7,491 bases of DNA from Deltaproteobacteria bacterium. Its GTDB lineage: Bacteria > Desulfobacterota > Dissulfuribacteria > Dissulfuribacterales > UBA3076. Of this stretch, positions 1-7,491 are shown piece by piece. The notes under the pieces were generated by a model, which was given only the letters and a program-made list of their open reading frames with translations, ran no database searches and was not told the origin of the DNA. The position numbers and the translations under genes were made by a program. Each line of letters begins with the position of its first letter. Positions within the stretch are counted from its first letter, which is position 1. The stretch spans positions 1-7,491 of the forward strand of contig JAGGRV010000412.1 of the NCBI GenBank assembly GCA_021159445.1. Reading direction: 5' to 3'.

Positions 1-57
<57 letters not shown>

Positions 58-120
58 TATGGTCAATTTGCCTATCAGGCTACTATTCAGTTTTGAGAGA
101 TCAGGAAAGGGCTTTTTTAT

Positions 121-133
121 TTGTTCTTTGAAC
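121..133 (+). promoter_or_regulatory. boxA-like antitermination element, upstream of tRNA-Ile
   Basis: TTGTTCTTTGAAC resembles the rRNA boxA consensus (TGCTCTTTAACA), the RNA site bound by NusB and S10 to keep RNA polymerase elongating through rRNA operons. It follows a T-rich stretch (112-119) and lies 40 nt before tRNA-Ile. A second copy before 23S supports the assignment. The rest of the 16S-tRNA spacer (51-173) shows no gene. Confidence 0.5.
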
Positions 134-173
134 GCGTTAGTTAATAAACGGTGTGCTGTGAGAAATGGACTAA

Positions 174-250
<77 letters not shown>

Positions 251-270
251 GATAGATATGAAGGCTGGTG

Positions 271-325
271 GCTGAAAGTCAGGGATTGATAAGATATGTG
301 TTCCTCGGAACTTTGGACTTTTAGC
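271..325 (+). other. Hairpin in the tRNA-Ile/tRNA-Ala spacer
   Basis: GCTGAAAGTC (271-280) pairs with GACTTTTAGC (316-325) over 10 bp, including one G-U pair. A smaller hairpin, GTTC/GAAC (300-303, 308-311), sits inside. An alternative 7-bp pairing, AAGTCAG (276-282) with CTGACTT (332-338), competes for part of the same strand. The hairpin probably shapes processing between the two tRNAs; that role is inferred. Confidence 0.5.
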
Positions 326-339
326 TTCTAACTGACTTG

Positions 340-415
340 GGGGGTGTAGCTCAGTTGGGAGAGCACCTGCTTTGCACGCAGGGGGTCATCGGTTCAAGTC
401 CGTTCACCTCCACCA
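340..415 (+). tRNA. alaT: tRNA-Ala (UGC anticodon)
   Basis: A complete 76-nt cloverleaf with encoded CCA. The acceptor arm is GGGGGTG (340-346) with CACCTCC (405-411), with one G-U pair at the third position. The discriminator is A412 and CCA is 413-415. The D arm is GCTC/GAGC (349-352, 361-364). The anticodon stem is CCTGC/GCAGG (366-370, 378-382) around loop TTTGCAC, with TGC at 373-375. The T loop is GGTTCAAGTCC-like. Five acceptor Gs within a run of six make the 5' end ambiguous by one base; pairing favours 340. An apparent reading frame starting here (337-534) is not a gene. Confidence 0.98.
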
Positions 416-466
416 CAGCAGAGTGCAACAGTTATAAAAGCAGTTTAGTTATATTCATTGGCTGTC

Positions 467-496
467 TCGAAAGCATATGTTGTCATGTGTTTTCGA
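467..496 (+). other. Long spacer hairpin upstream of boxA
   Basis: Positions 467-479 pair with 484-496 over 13 continuous bp, including two G-U pairs, around the tetraloop TTGT (480-483). It lies between tRNA-Ala and the 23S leader and is followed by a second hairpin and a boxA-like sequence. It is likely part of the precursor folding or processing structure. The pairing is seen; the function is inferred. Confidence 0.5.
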
Positions 497-498
497 TG

Positions 499-512
499 GA
501 GCTAGTGAGCTC
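499..512 (+). promoter_or_regulatory. boxB-like hairpin before the 23S boxA
   Basis: GAGCT (499-503) and AGCTC (508-512) form a perfect 5-bp stem with the tetraloop AGTG. It ends 5 nt before the boxA-like element. A hairpin (boxB) next to boxA is the usual layout of rRNA antitermination sites, so position is the main support; the sequence itself is not diagnostic. Confidence 0.45.
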
Positions 513-517
513 TATAA

Positions 518-530
518 TGCTCTTTGATAA
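518..530 (+). promoter_or_regulatory. boxA-like antitermination element, upstream of 23S
   Basis: TGCTCTTTGATAA matches the first eight bases of the classical rRNA boxA TGCTCTTTAACA. It lies 57 nt before the 23S 5' end and just after the boxB-like hairpin, as in well-studied rrn spacers. It likely recruits NusB/S10 to renew antitermination before the long 23S gene. Confidence 0.65.
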
Positions 531-575
531 ATAAATATGGATAAATAGATACTGAAAGACTATGTGCCTTTAGGA

Positions 576-587
576 TGATCAATTTAT

Positions 588-595
<8 letters not shown>
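576..595 (+). other. 23S processing stalk, 5' strand
   Basis: TATGGTCAAGC (585-595) is the exact complement of 3526-3536, and TGATCAA (576-582) is the exact complement of 3544-3550. The two helices are separated by an asymmetric internal loop (2 nt against 7 nt). This is the leader-trailer duplex that closes the 23S precursor and would be the RNase III target. The mature 5' end lies inside it at about 588. Confidence 0.75.
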
Positions 596-3525
<2,930 letters not shown>

Positions 3526-3533
<8 letters not shown>

Positions 3534-3550
3534 ATATTTTCTTTTGATCA
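3526..3550 (+). other. 23S processing stalk, 3' strand
   Basis: GCTTGACCATA (3526-3536) pairs with 585-595 and TTGATCA (3544-3550) pairs with 576-582, closing the 23S precursor. The segment 3528-3538 is also the exact complement of 56-66 in the 16S trailer, so two partners compete for it. The rest of the 23S-5S spacer (3551-3623) is AT-rich and shows no gene. Confidence 0.7.
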
Positions 3551-3623
3551 ATTTTTTTCGCACATGGTAAAACAGTATAATCCATATTTATTTATATTTT
3601 TCGAACACCAATCGGATCACAGT

Positions 3624-3739
<116 letters not shown>

Positions 3740-3750
3740 TTTATATTTCA

Positions 3751-3778
3751 GCCCCCATTTTAAATGGGGGCTTTTTTT
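3751..3778 (+). terminator. Intrinsic terminator of the rRNA operon
   Basis: GCCCCCATT (3751-3759) pairs with AATGGGGGC (3763-3771) in a 9-bp GC-rich stem with a 3-nt loop, followed at once by seven T (3772-3778). It begins 11 nt after the 5S 3' end. A stem this strong should isolate the nik operon from rRNA transcription. Confidence 0.93.
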
Positions 3779-3784
3779 GTGATT

Positions 3785-3866
3785 TCGGTGAAAATAGGCT
3801 GTCTGCGGCGTTGCTTCGCCTCTTTCGTTATTCAACGTACTCAAAATACACCTCATTTCTTCGGTA
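3785..3866. repeat. Possible dispersed intergenic repeat
   Basis: This stretch contains GAAAATAGGCTGTCTGCGGC, then GTTGCTTCGCCTC, CAACGTACTCAAAATAC and CACCTCATTTCTTCGG. It includes a small hairpin, GGCG/CGCC (3807-3810, 3817-3820), and a short GTA/TAC inverted pair (3837-3839, 3847-3849). It resembles, from memory only, non-coding segments repeated between genes in Desulfobacterales and some gammaproteobacteria. There is only one copy in the window, so repetition cannot be shown here. I see no gene in it on either strand. Confidence 0.35.
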
Positions 3867-3882
3867 ACACTTTTCTTAGATA

Positions 3883-3911
3883 TTGACTACACAGGTAATA
3901 TCTTTTAGATT
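3883..3911 (+). promoter_or_regulatory. Sigma70-like promoter of the nik operon
   Basis: A -35 element TTGACT (3883-3888; consensus TTGACA) is followed after exactly 17 bp by a -10 element TAGATT (3906-3911; consensus TATAAT). Transcription would start near 3918, giving a leader of about 29 nt before the nikK start codon. No cobalamin or NiCo riboswitch would fit in so short a leader. The sequence GGTAATA inside the promoter spacer has an inverted copy next to the start codon and may belong to an operator. Confidence 0.65.
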
Positions 3912-3931
3912 CACTCCAATTCATTTATTCT

Positions 3932-3938
3932 AAGGGGG
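3932..3938 (+). promoter_or_regulatory. Ribosome binding site of nikK
   Basis: AAGGGGG ends 8 nt before the ATG at 3947 and can pair with the CCTCC anti-Shine-Dalgarno region of the 16S 3' end in this window (with one mismatch). It fixes the nikK start. Confidence 0.75.
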
Positions 3939-3946
3939 TATTACCA

Positions 3947-4732
3947 ATGGAATCCTTTTTCAAGAAAACCGATCTTTATTTTTTTCTGGTTGTCACCTTA
4001 AGCTGGCTGGCTCCTAGTATCTGCCTGGCCCATTTCGGAGTATTGTTACCATCTGATGATATCGTCGAAGGTAACGAATCCCATCAAATCACCCTTTCGT
4101 GTCAATTTATGCACCCTTTTGAGCAGGGATTCATGGAACTCGAAAAACCCATGAGTTTTGCAATGTTCGTAAAAGGCGAGAACAAGGACCTTTTTAACAG
4201 CTTGAAAAAACAATCTGTGGACGGATGCACGACATGGGTCGGAACCGCGGATCTGGAGCGTCCCGGAGACCACATCTTCTATTTTGTCCCCAAGCCCTAC
4301 TGGGAGCCCGCGGAAGACTGCTATATCCAACACTTTACCAAGGTAGTCGTAAATGCATTCGGACTGGAAGAAGGTTGGGACCAGCCGGTTGGTCTGAAGA
4401 CTGAGATCATACCTCTGACTCGACCCTACGGCCTGTGGACAGGCAATATCTTTGTCGGACAGGTCCTCGTGGATGGAAAGCCGGCACCGGACAGTGAAAT
4501 TGAGATAGAGTTTTATAACAAAGACAAAAAGGTTGAGGCCCCGGCAGGTCCGTATATCACTCAGGTAGTACACACAGATTCCCAAGGCATCTTTTCCTAC
4601 GCCATGCCGAAAGAGGGATGGTGGGGATTTGCTGCACTCAATGAAGCAAGCGAAAAAATGAAACACGAGGGCAGAGAGGTTGCTGTTGAGCTGGGCGCTG
4701 TTTTATGGATACATGTGGCGGATATGAGGTAA
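3947..4732 (+). CDS. nikK: NikK-like secreted nickel-uptake protein (DUF4198)
   Basis: A 261-aa extracytoplasmic protein of the DUF4198/NikK type, an accessory component of nickel ECF transporters; its biochemical role is not established. Residues 1-28 look like a signal peptide: Lys6-Lys7, a hydrophobic core (10-25) and a likely cleavage after Cys-Leu-Ala28. The mature chain would start His29-Phe-Gly. The rest is predicted beta-rich. The C-terminal half carries typical features: TRPYGLWTGNIFVGQV with VDGKP nearby, HTDSQGIFSYAMP, GWWGFAALNEA, and a final VELGAVLWIHV. No C-terminal membrane anchor is present. Length is as expected for the family. It is first in the operon, with its own promoter and ribosome binding site, and ends 4 bp before the NikM fusion gene. 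The family call is by recognition, not by search. Confidence 0.85.
   Translation: MESFFKKTDLYFFLVVTLSWLAPSICLAHFGVLLPSDDIVEGNESHQITLSCQFMHPFEQGFMELEKPMSFAMFVKGENKDLFNSLKKQSVDGCTTWVGTADLERPGDHIFYFVPKPYWEPAEDCYIQHFTKVVVNAFGLEEGWDQPVGLKTEIIPLTRPYGLWTGNIFVGQVLVDGKPAPDSEIEIEFYNKDKKVEAPAGPYITQVVHTDSQGIFSYAMPKEGWWGFAALNEASEKMKHEGREVAVELGAVLWIHVADMR
4726..4730 (+). promoter_or_regulatory. Ribosome binding site of nikM, overlapping the nikK stop
   Basis: GAGGT lies 6 nt before the ATG at 4737 and shares its final T with the nikK stop codon TAA (4730-4732). Ribosomes finishing nikK are placed on the next start, suggesting coupled translation. An A7 run (4731-4737) separates the two. Confidence 0.65.
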
Positions 4733-4736
4733 AAAA

Positions 4737-5966
4737 ATGCACATTTCAGAAGGGGTCTTGGCAGCCCCTGTGTTACTGGCCGGTGGGGCTGGAACAGTAC
4801 TGGGCCTGGCTATCGGGTTGCGCCGTATGGATGTCAGGGAAATACCCAAGGTGGCCTTGCTTACTGCCGCGTTTTTTGTGGCATCTCTTATACATGTTCC
4901 CATAGGCGTCTCCAGCGCCCACTTGATACTTAACGGAATTCTGGGGATCCTGTTGGGGTGGACTGTTTTTCCTGCAATCTTCATCGGCCTGTTTTTCCAG
5001 GCGGTGCTCTTTCAGTTTGGCGGCCTTACCACTCTTGGTGCCAATACACTGAACATGGCTGTTCCTGCCGTAATAATGGGTGCCCTTGCAAGGCCTGCCT
5101 TACGAAGTAATTCAGGTCTATTTGCAATGGCGATGACGGCTATTGCCGGAGCAGGTGCTATTATCATGAGCGCGGCTATGGTAGCAGGCTCTCTGGCATT
5201 ATCCGGGGAGTCGTTTGTTGCGGTGAGCAAGCTCATTTTTGTGGCCCACATACCGATTGCCATTGCTGAAGGTGTACTTTCTGTTTTGATAATTTCCTTT
5301 CTTCTAAGGACAAAGCCTGAAGTAATAAAGGGCAATATGCATTCCAGAACCCCAAGTTTGGGGCTTGTTTCCATAATCATTATCCCGATTCTGATTGTGT
5401 TTTACAGCCAGGCACACGCCCACAAGGTCAACCTGTTTGCCTGGTATGACGGCAATATGATTCTGGCTGAGGGCTATTTTTCAAGCGGTAACAAGGCTAT
5501 GGACTCTACTATCCTGGTTCTTGATTCCGGGGGCAAAGAGGTCTTTCATGGAATGACTGATAAAAAGGGCGAATTTTCCTTTAAGCCGCCAGGAAACGGA
5601 GAGTACCGCCTCGTCCTTGAGGCAGGGATGGGTCACCGGGCTGAGGCACTTGTATCTGTACAGGGCATGGAATCAGGGACTGCTGCCCCTGAAGCCGGAC
5701 AGGCAGGCCCACAGACTGCCGAAAGTCCTGAACTCAAAGGAGACGGGCATGCGGCTGAAGATGCACATAAAGGGACTGTAGCCCTTACCAGTGCGGAACT
5801 TGAACAGATTCTTGACCGCAAGCTCAATCCCGTCAAGGAGCAACTGTTAAGATTGGCTGAACAAAGAGATAGGGTTTGTTTTAGAGACGTGGTTGCAGGG
5901 CTCGGATATATTGCCGGATTGATGGGTCTGGCAATGTATCTCACTCAGAAAAAGCAAAAAAAGTGA
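4737..5966 (+). CDS. nikM: NikM substrate-binding component fused to NikL domain
   Basis: A 409-aa protein with two parts. Residues 1-~192 are a CbiM/NikM S component, a multi-span membrane protein that captures Ni2+ or Co2+. It starts MHISEGVL with the family's N-terminal Met1-His2 metal site, and also has His53, His62 (SAHLILNG) and the HIPIAIAEG motif (171-179). In the solved NikM2 structure the metal is held by Met1, His2 and one further His; His62 is the probable equivalent. After a basic loop (Arg191-Arg204), a hydrophobic segment (208-223) leads outside to a NikL-like beta domain (229-~308) with TDKKGEFSFKPP and EAGMGHRAE. An Ala/Gly-rich linker (311-345), a helical stretch (350-380), a last membrane helix (386-402) and a lysine-rich tail follow. 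TM-outside domain-TM resembles CbiN topology. The gene overlaps nikQ by 4 nt. Confidence 0.92.
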   Translation: MHISEGVLAAPVLLAGGAGTVLGLAIGLRRMDVREIPKVALLTAAFFVASLIHVPIGVSSAHLILNGILGILLGWTVFPAIFIGLFFQAVLFQFGGLTTLGANTLNMAVPAVIMGALARPALRSNSGLFAMAMTAIAGAGAIIMSAAMVAGSLALSGESFVAVSKLIFVAHIPIAIAEGVLSVLIISFLLRTKPEVIKGNMHSRTPSLGLVSIIIIPILIVFYSQAHAHKVNLFAWYDGNMILAEGYFSSGNKAMDSTILVLDSGGKEVFHGMTDKKGEFSFKPPGNGEYRLVLEAGMGHRAEALVSVQGMESGTAAPEAGQAGPQTAESPELKGDGHAAEDAHKGTVALTSAELEQILDRKLNPVKEQLLRLAEQRDRVCFRDVVAGLGYIAGLMGLAMYLTQKKQKK

Positions 5967-6724
5967 CCTGCGAACGTTTTGCCTCGGGGAAATCCATACT
6001 CCATTCTGCAGATCCCAGAGTAAAGATCCTGCTCGCCATAGGCTATGCCGTTGTAACAGTGGGCCTTGGAAGTCTGGAAGGACAGATCTTTGCCCTTTCA
6101 GGTGGTTTGCTCCTGGTAATAGCCGCTCGCCTTTCTTTAAAGGAAGTGTTTCATCGTCTGTTTGTGGTCAATATCTTTATCCTGATGTTATGGCTCATAC
6201 TCCCGTGGACAACACCCGGGACCGGCGTTACCCACTTGGGCCCCATTGTGATTACAGCAGAGGGCCTGGACCTCGCCCTGTCAATAAGTCTTAAATGCAA
6301 TGCAATAATACTGGCAAACCTGGCCCTGCTTTCAACATCGACCATATTTTCACTGGTCCATGCCCTGGCGCACTTCCGGGTTCCATCCAAGATGGTGCAA
6401 CTCTTCTTTTTTTCATGGAGGTACTTCCACGTTATTGACTCTGAATTCCATCGCATGAAACAGGCCATCAAGGTCCGGGGATTTGAACCCAGGTCCAATA
6501 TACATACCTATCGAACTTATGCCTATCTCATCGGGACCTTGTTTATCAAAAGCCTTGAAAGGGGCGAGAGGGTGTACAAAGCAATGTTGTGTCGCGGTTT
6601 TGACGGTACCTTCTGGCTACTTTCGCATTTTCGCCTTCACCAGCGGGATTTTTACCTGGCTGGCTTCACCTCTGCATATCTTTTTCTTATTATTGGGGTT
6701 GATTGGATAAATCCATGTCGCTGA
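5963..6724 (+). CDS. nikQ: NikQ/CbiQ transmembrane T component of ECF transporter
   Basis: A 253-aa membrane protein that links the NikM substrate-binding unit to the ATPase. The N-terminal SADPRVKILL (15-24) matches the conserved CbiQ start, supporting the GTG at 5963. Hydrophobic segments lie at about 20-57, 65-82, 105-122 and 230-246. The cytoplasmic region holds the two Arg-Gly motifs, KVRGFEP (170-176) and MLCRGFDG (208-215), which in CbiQ/EcfT proteins are the coupling helices that contact the ATPase; both are slightly divergent from Ala-Arg-Gly. The GTG overlaps the nikM stop as GTGA, and no Shine-Dalgarno is visible, so translation probably depends on coupling. The 3' end overlaps nikO. 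Length is typical of the family. Confidence 0.93.
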   Translation: MTCERFASGKSILHSADPRVKILLAIGYAVVTVGLGSLEGQIFALSGGLLLVIAARLSLKEVFHRLFVVNIFILMLWLILPWTTPGTGVTHLGPIVITAEGLDLALSISLKCNAIILANLALLSTSTIFSLVHALAHFRVPSKMVQLFFFSWRYFHVIDSEFHRMKQAIKVRGFEPRSNIHTYRTYAYLIGTLFIKSLERGERVYKAMLCRGFDGTFWLLSHFRLHQRDFYLAGFTSAYLFLIIGVDWINPCR

Positions 6725-7368
6725 TAGATCTTGAAGGAATATCCTTTCAATACCCAAATGGAAATCAGGTCCTGGAAGGGCTCAGTTTACACCTGGAAGA
6801 GGGTGACAAAATCGGCCTCTTAGGAGAAAACGGTACAGGCAAAACAACTTTATTCCACATAATACTAGGGCTTCTCAAGCCTACTAAAGGGGAAATAACC
6901 ATATTCGGGAAAAAGCGTGAAATAGAACAGGACTTCAAAAAAATCCGTCGTGCGATCGGCCTACTCTTCCAGGATTCTGATGATCAGCTTTTCTGTCCGA
7001 GTGTGATAGAAGACGTGGCCTTTGGGCCATTAAATATGGGAATGAACCATCATGAGGCAAAAGACAGGGCGGAGCAGACACTGGATGAACTGGGGATATC
7101 CCATCTCAGAAACCGGGTTCCATATCAACTCTCAGGCGGGGAAAAACGGCTTGTCTCAATGGCAACCATATTATCCATGAGGCCGGAGATCCTTTTGCTG
7201 GATGAGCCCACAACCGGTCTTGACGAAAAGACTAAGGAACGCCTTATCTCAGTGCTACAGAACTATTCGGCAAAGGCATGGATCATAATTTCACATGTTC
7301 AGTCCACAATAGAAGCAATGTCCAATAAGTACTACAAGATGAATGGGGGTAGGGTGGATTTGATTTGA
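6715..7368 (+). CDS. nikO: NikO/CbiO ATPase of nickel/cobalt ECF transporter
   Basis: A 217-aa ABC-type ATPase that powers metal uptake with NikM and NikQ on the cytoplasmic side. All motifs are present: Walker A GENGTGKTT (37-45), Q-loop LFQDSDDQLF (Gln86), signature LSGGEKR (139-145), Walker B ILLLDEP with Asp163-Glu164, D-loop TGLD (167-170) and H-loop ISHV (His194). It is shorter than many CbiO proteins (about 270 aa), lacking most of a C-terminal extension. I chose ATG 6715 because MSLIDLEGISFQYPNG is a normal family start; the upstream in-frame TTG at 6703 would add MDKS. The ATG overlaps the nikQ 3' end by 10 nt. A weak TGGA (6704-6707) is the only nearby ribosome binding site. No other gene follows on this strand. 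Confidence 0.93.
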   Translation: MSLIDLEGISFQYPNGNQVLEGLSLHLEEGDKIGLLGENGTGKTTLFHIILGLLKPTKGEITIFGKKREIEQDFKKIRRAIGLLFQDSDDQLFCPSVIEDVAFGPLNMGMNHHEAKDRAEQTLDELGISHLRNRVPYQLSGGEKRLVSMATILSMRPEILLLDEPTTGLDEKTKERLISVLQNYSAKAWIIISHVQSTIEAMSNKYYKMNGGRVDLI

Positions 7369-7378
7369 CCACGACCGC

Positions 7379-7415
7379 TAGGCCATCTTTGATGCCTATG
7401 AGGTTTTCATTTTTT
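7379..7415 (+). terminator. Weak terminator candidate after nikO
   Basis: Eleven bases after the nikO stop, TAGG (7379-7382) pairs with CCTA (7395-7398) and CATC (7384-7387) with GATG (7391-7394), leaving one bulged C and a TTT loop. A T-rich stretch (TTTTCATTTTTTA, 7404-7416) follows after 5 nt. The stem is short and the gap to the T run is long, so termination here is uncertain. Confidence 0.3.
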
Positions 7416-7491
7416 ATACCCCGGCAACCATTTGCGCGTAACCGTTCACACTCCCTGACAGCCGATAGGCTTTTGCAGGGTTTCAACCGCG
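7416..7491. other. Non-coding end of window, possible repeat, truncated
   Basis: No gene with a sensible start and ribosome binding site is visible on either strand. Read on the - strand it contains CCTGCAAAAGCCTATCGGC, AGGGAGTGTGAACGGTTACG and GCAAATGGTTGCCGGGGTAT. It has a small AGCC/GGCT hairpin (7460-7463, 7468-7471). From memory only, similar stretches recur between genes in Desulfobacterales. The element is cut by the window edge, so its extent is unknown. Confidence 0.25.

Noticed and set aside
337..534. Open reading frame starting in tRNA-Ala and running into the spacer
   Set aside because: It overlaps a complete tRNA and the hairpin/boxA region, and its protein resembles nothing I recognise; it is a chance frame.
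3576..3581. TATAAT in the 23S-5S spacer as a promoter for 5S
   Set aside because: It equals the -10 consensus, but no -35-like sequence lies at the right distance, and 5S is expected to be co-transcribed.
3912..3946. Cobalamin or NiCo riboswitch upstream of nikK
   Set aside because: The leader after the predicted promoter is only about 29 nt, too short, and no conserved riboswitch motif is visible in the intergenic region.
4046..4666. 206-aa open frame on the - strand opposite nikK
   Set aside because: It lies fully inside nikK, whose signal peptide, family motifs and ribosome binding site are clear; the opposite frame has no recognisable features.
5012..5944. Open frames on the - strand opposite the nikM fusion gene
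   Set aside because: They mirror the coding bias of nikM and show no domain or ribosome binding site.
6151..6498. 115-aa open frame on the - strand opposite nikQ
   Set aside because: Shadow of nikQ, with no independent support.
7283..7486. 67-aa open frame on the - strand at the window end
   Set aside because: It overlaps the nikO 3' end by 86 bp, has no clear ribosome binding site and no recognisable protein family; more likely chance or repeat-derived.

Overview
The window suggests a bacterium of moderate GC content, most likely a Desulfobacterota (sulfate-reducer type) relative. That assignment is an inference. It rests on the classical 16S-tRNA-Ile-tRNA-Ala-23S-5S order and, more specifically, on a nickel ECF transporter of the NikK/NikL-containing type, which I associate mainly with deltaproteobacterial genomes. 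No marker here fixes the genus.

Positions 1-3778 are the 3' part of a ribosomal RNA operon on the + strand: the last ~48 nt of 16S rRNA, a spacer with tRNA-Ile(GAU) and tRNA-Ala(UGC), a complete 23S rRNA, a complete 5S rRNA and a strong intrinsic terminator. The spacers hold the expected processing and antitermination signals. These include a hairpin that pairs with the anti-Shine-Dalgarno sequence, two boxA-like sequences, a hairpin between the tRNAs, two hairpins just before the second boxA, and a two-part stalk joining the 23S ends. Every open reading frame inside the rRNA and tRNA genes is spurious.

Positions 3779-3946 form the gap between the two operons. It starts with a stretch resembling a dispersed intergenic repeat. 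A sigma70-like promoter (TTGACT, 17 bp, TAGATT) and a good ribosome binding site follow.

Positions 3947-7368 are a compact four-gene operon on the + strand for an energy-coupling-factor (ECF) type nickel/cobalt importer. The first gene encodes a secreted DUF4198/NikK-like protein. The second encodes a NikM substrate-binding membrane protein fused to a NikL-like extracytoplasmic domain. The third encodes NikQ (the transmembrane T component) and the fourth NikO (the ATPase). The genes are separated by 4 bp or overlap. In the model, NikM binds the metal through its N-terminal Met-His site, NikQ couples it to ATP hydrolysis by NikO, and NikK and the NikL domain act outside the membrane. Nickel is favoured over cobalt because of NikK and NikL. 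I see no transport accessory gene beyond these and no NikR gene.

Positions 7369-7491 hold no convincing gene. There is a weak hairpin after nikO, and then sequence that may be another intergenic repeat, cut by the window edge.

The most interesting points are the NikM-NikL fusion, which keeps a signal-peptidase-like site so that NikL could start with His; the same His-first start predicted for NikK; the missing Shine-Dalgarno at nikQ; and the complementarity between the 16S trailer and the 23S 3' end. I do not see a wholly undescribed system in this window.
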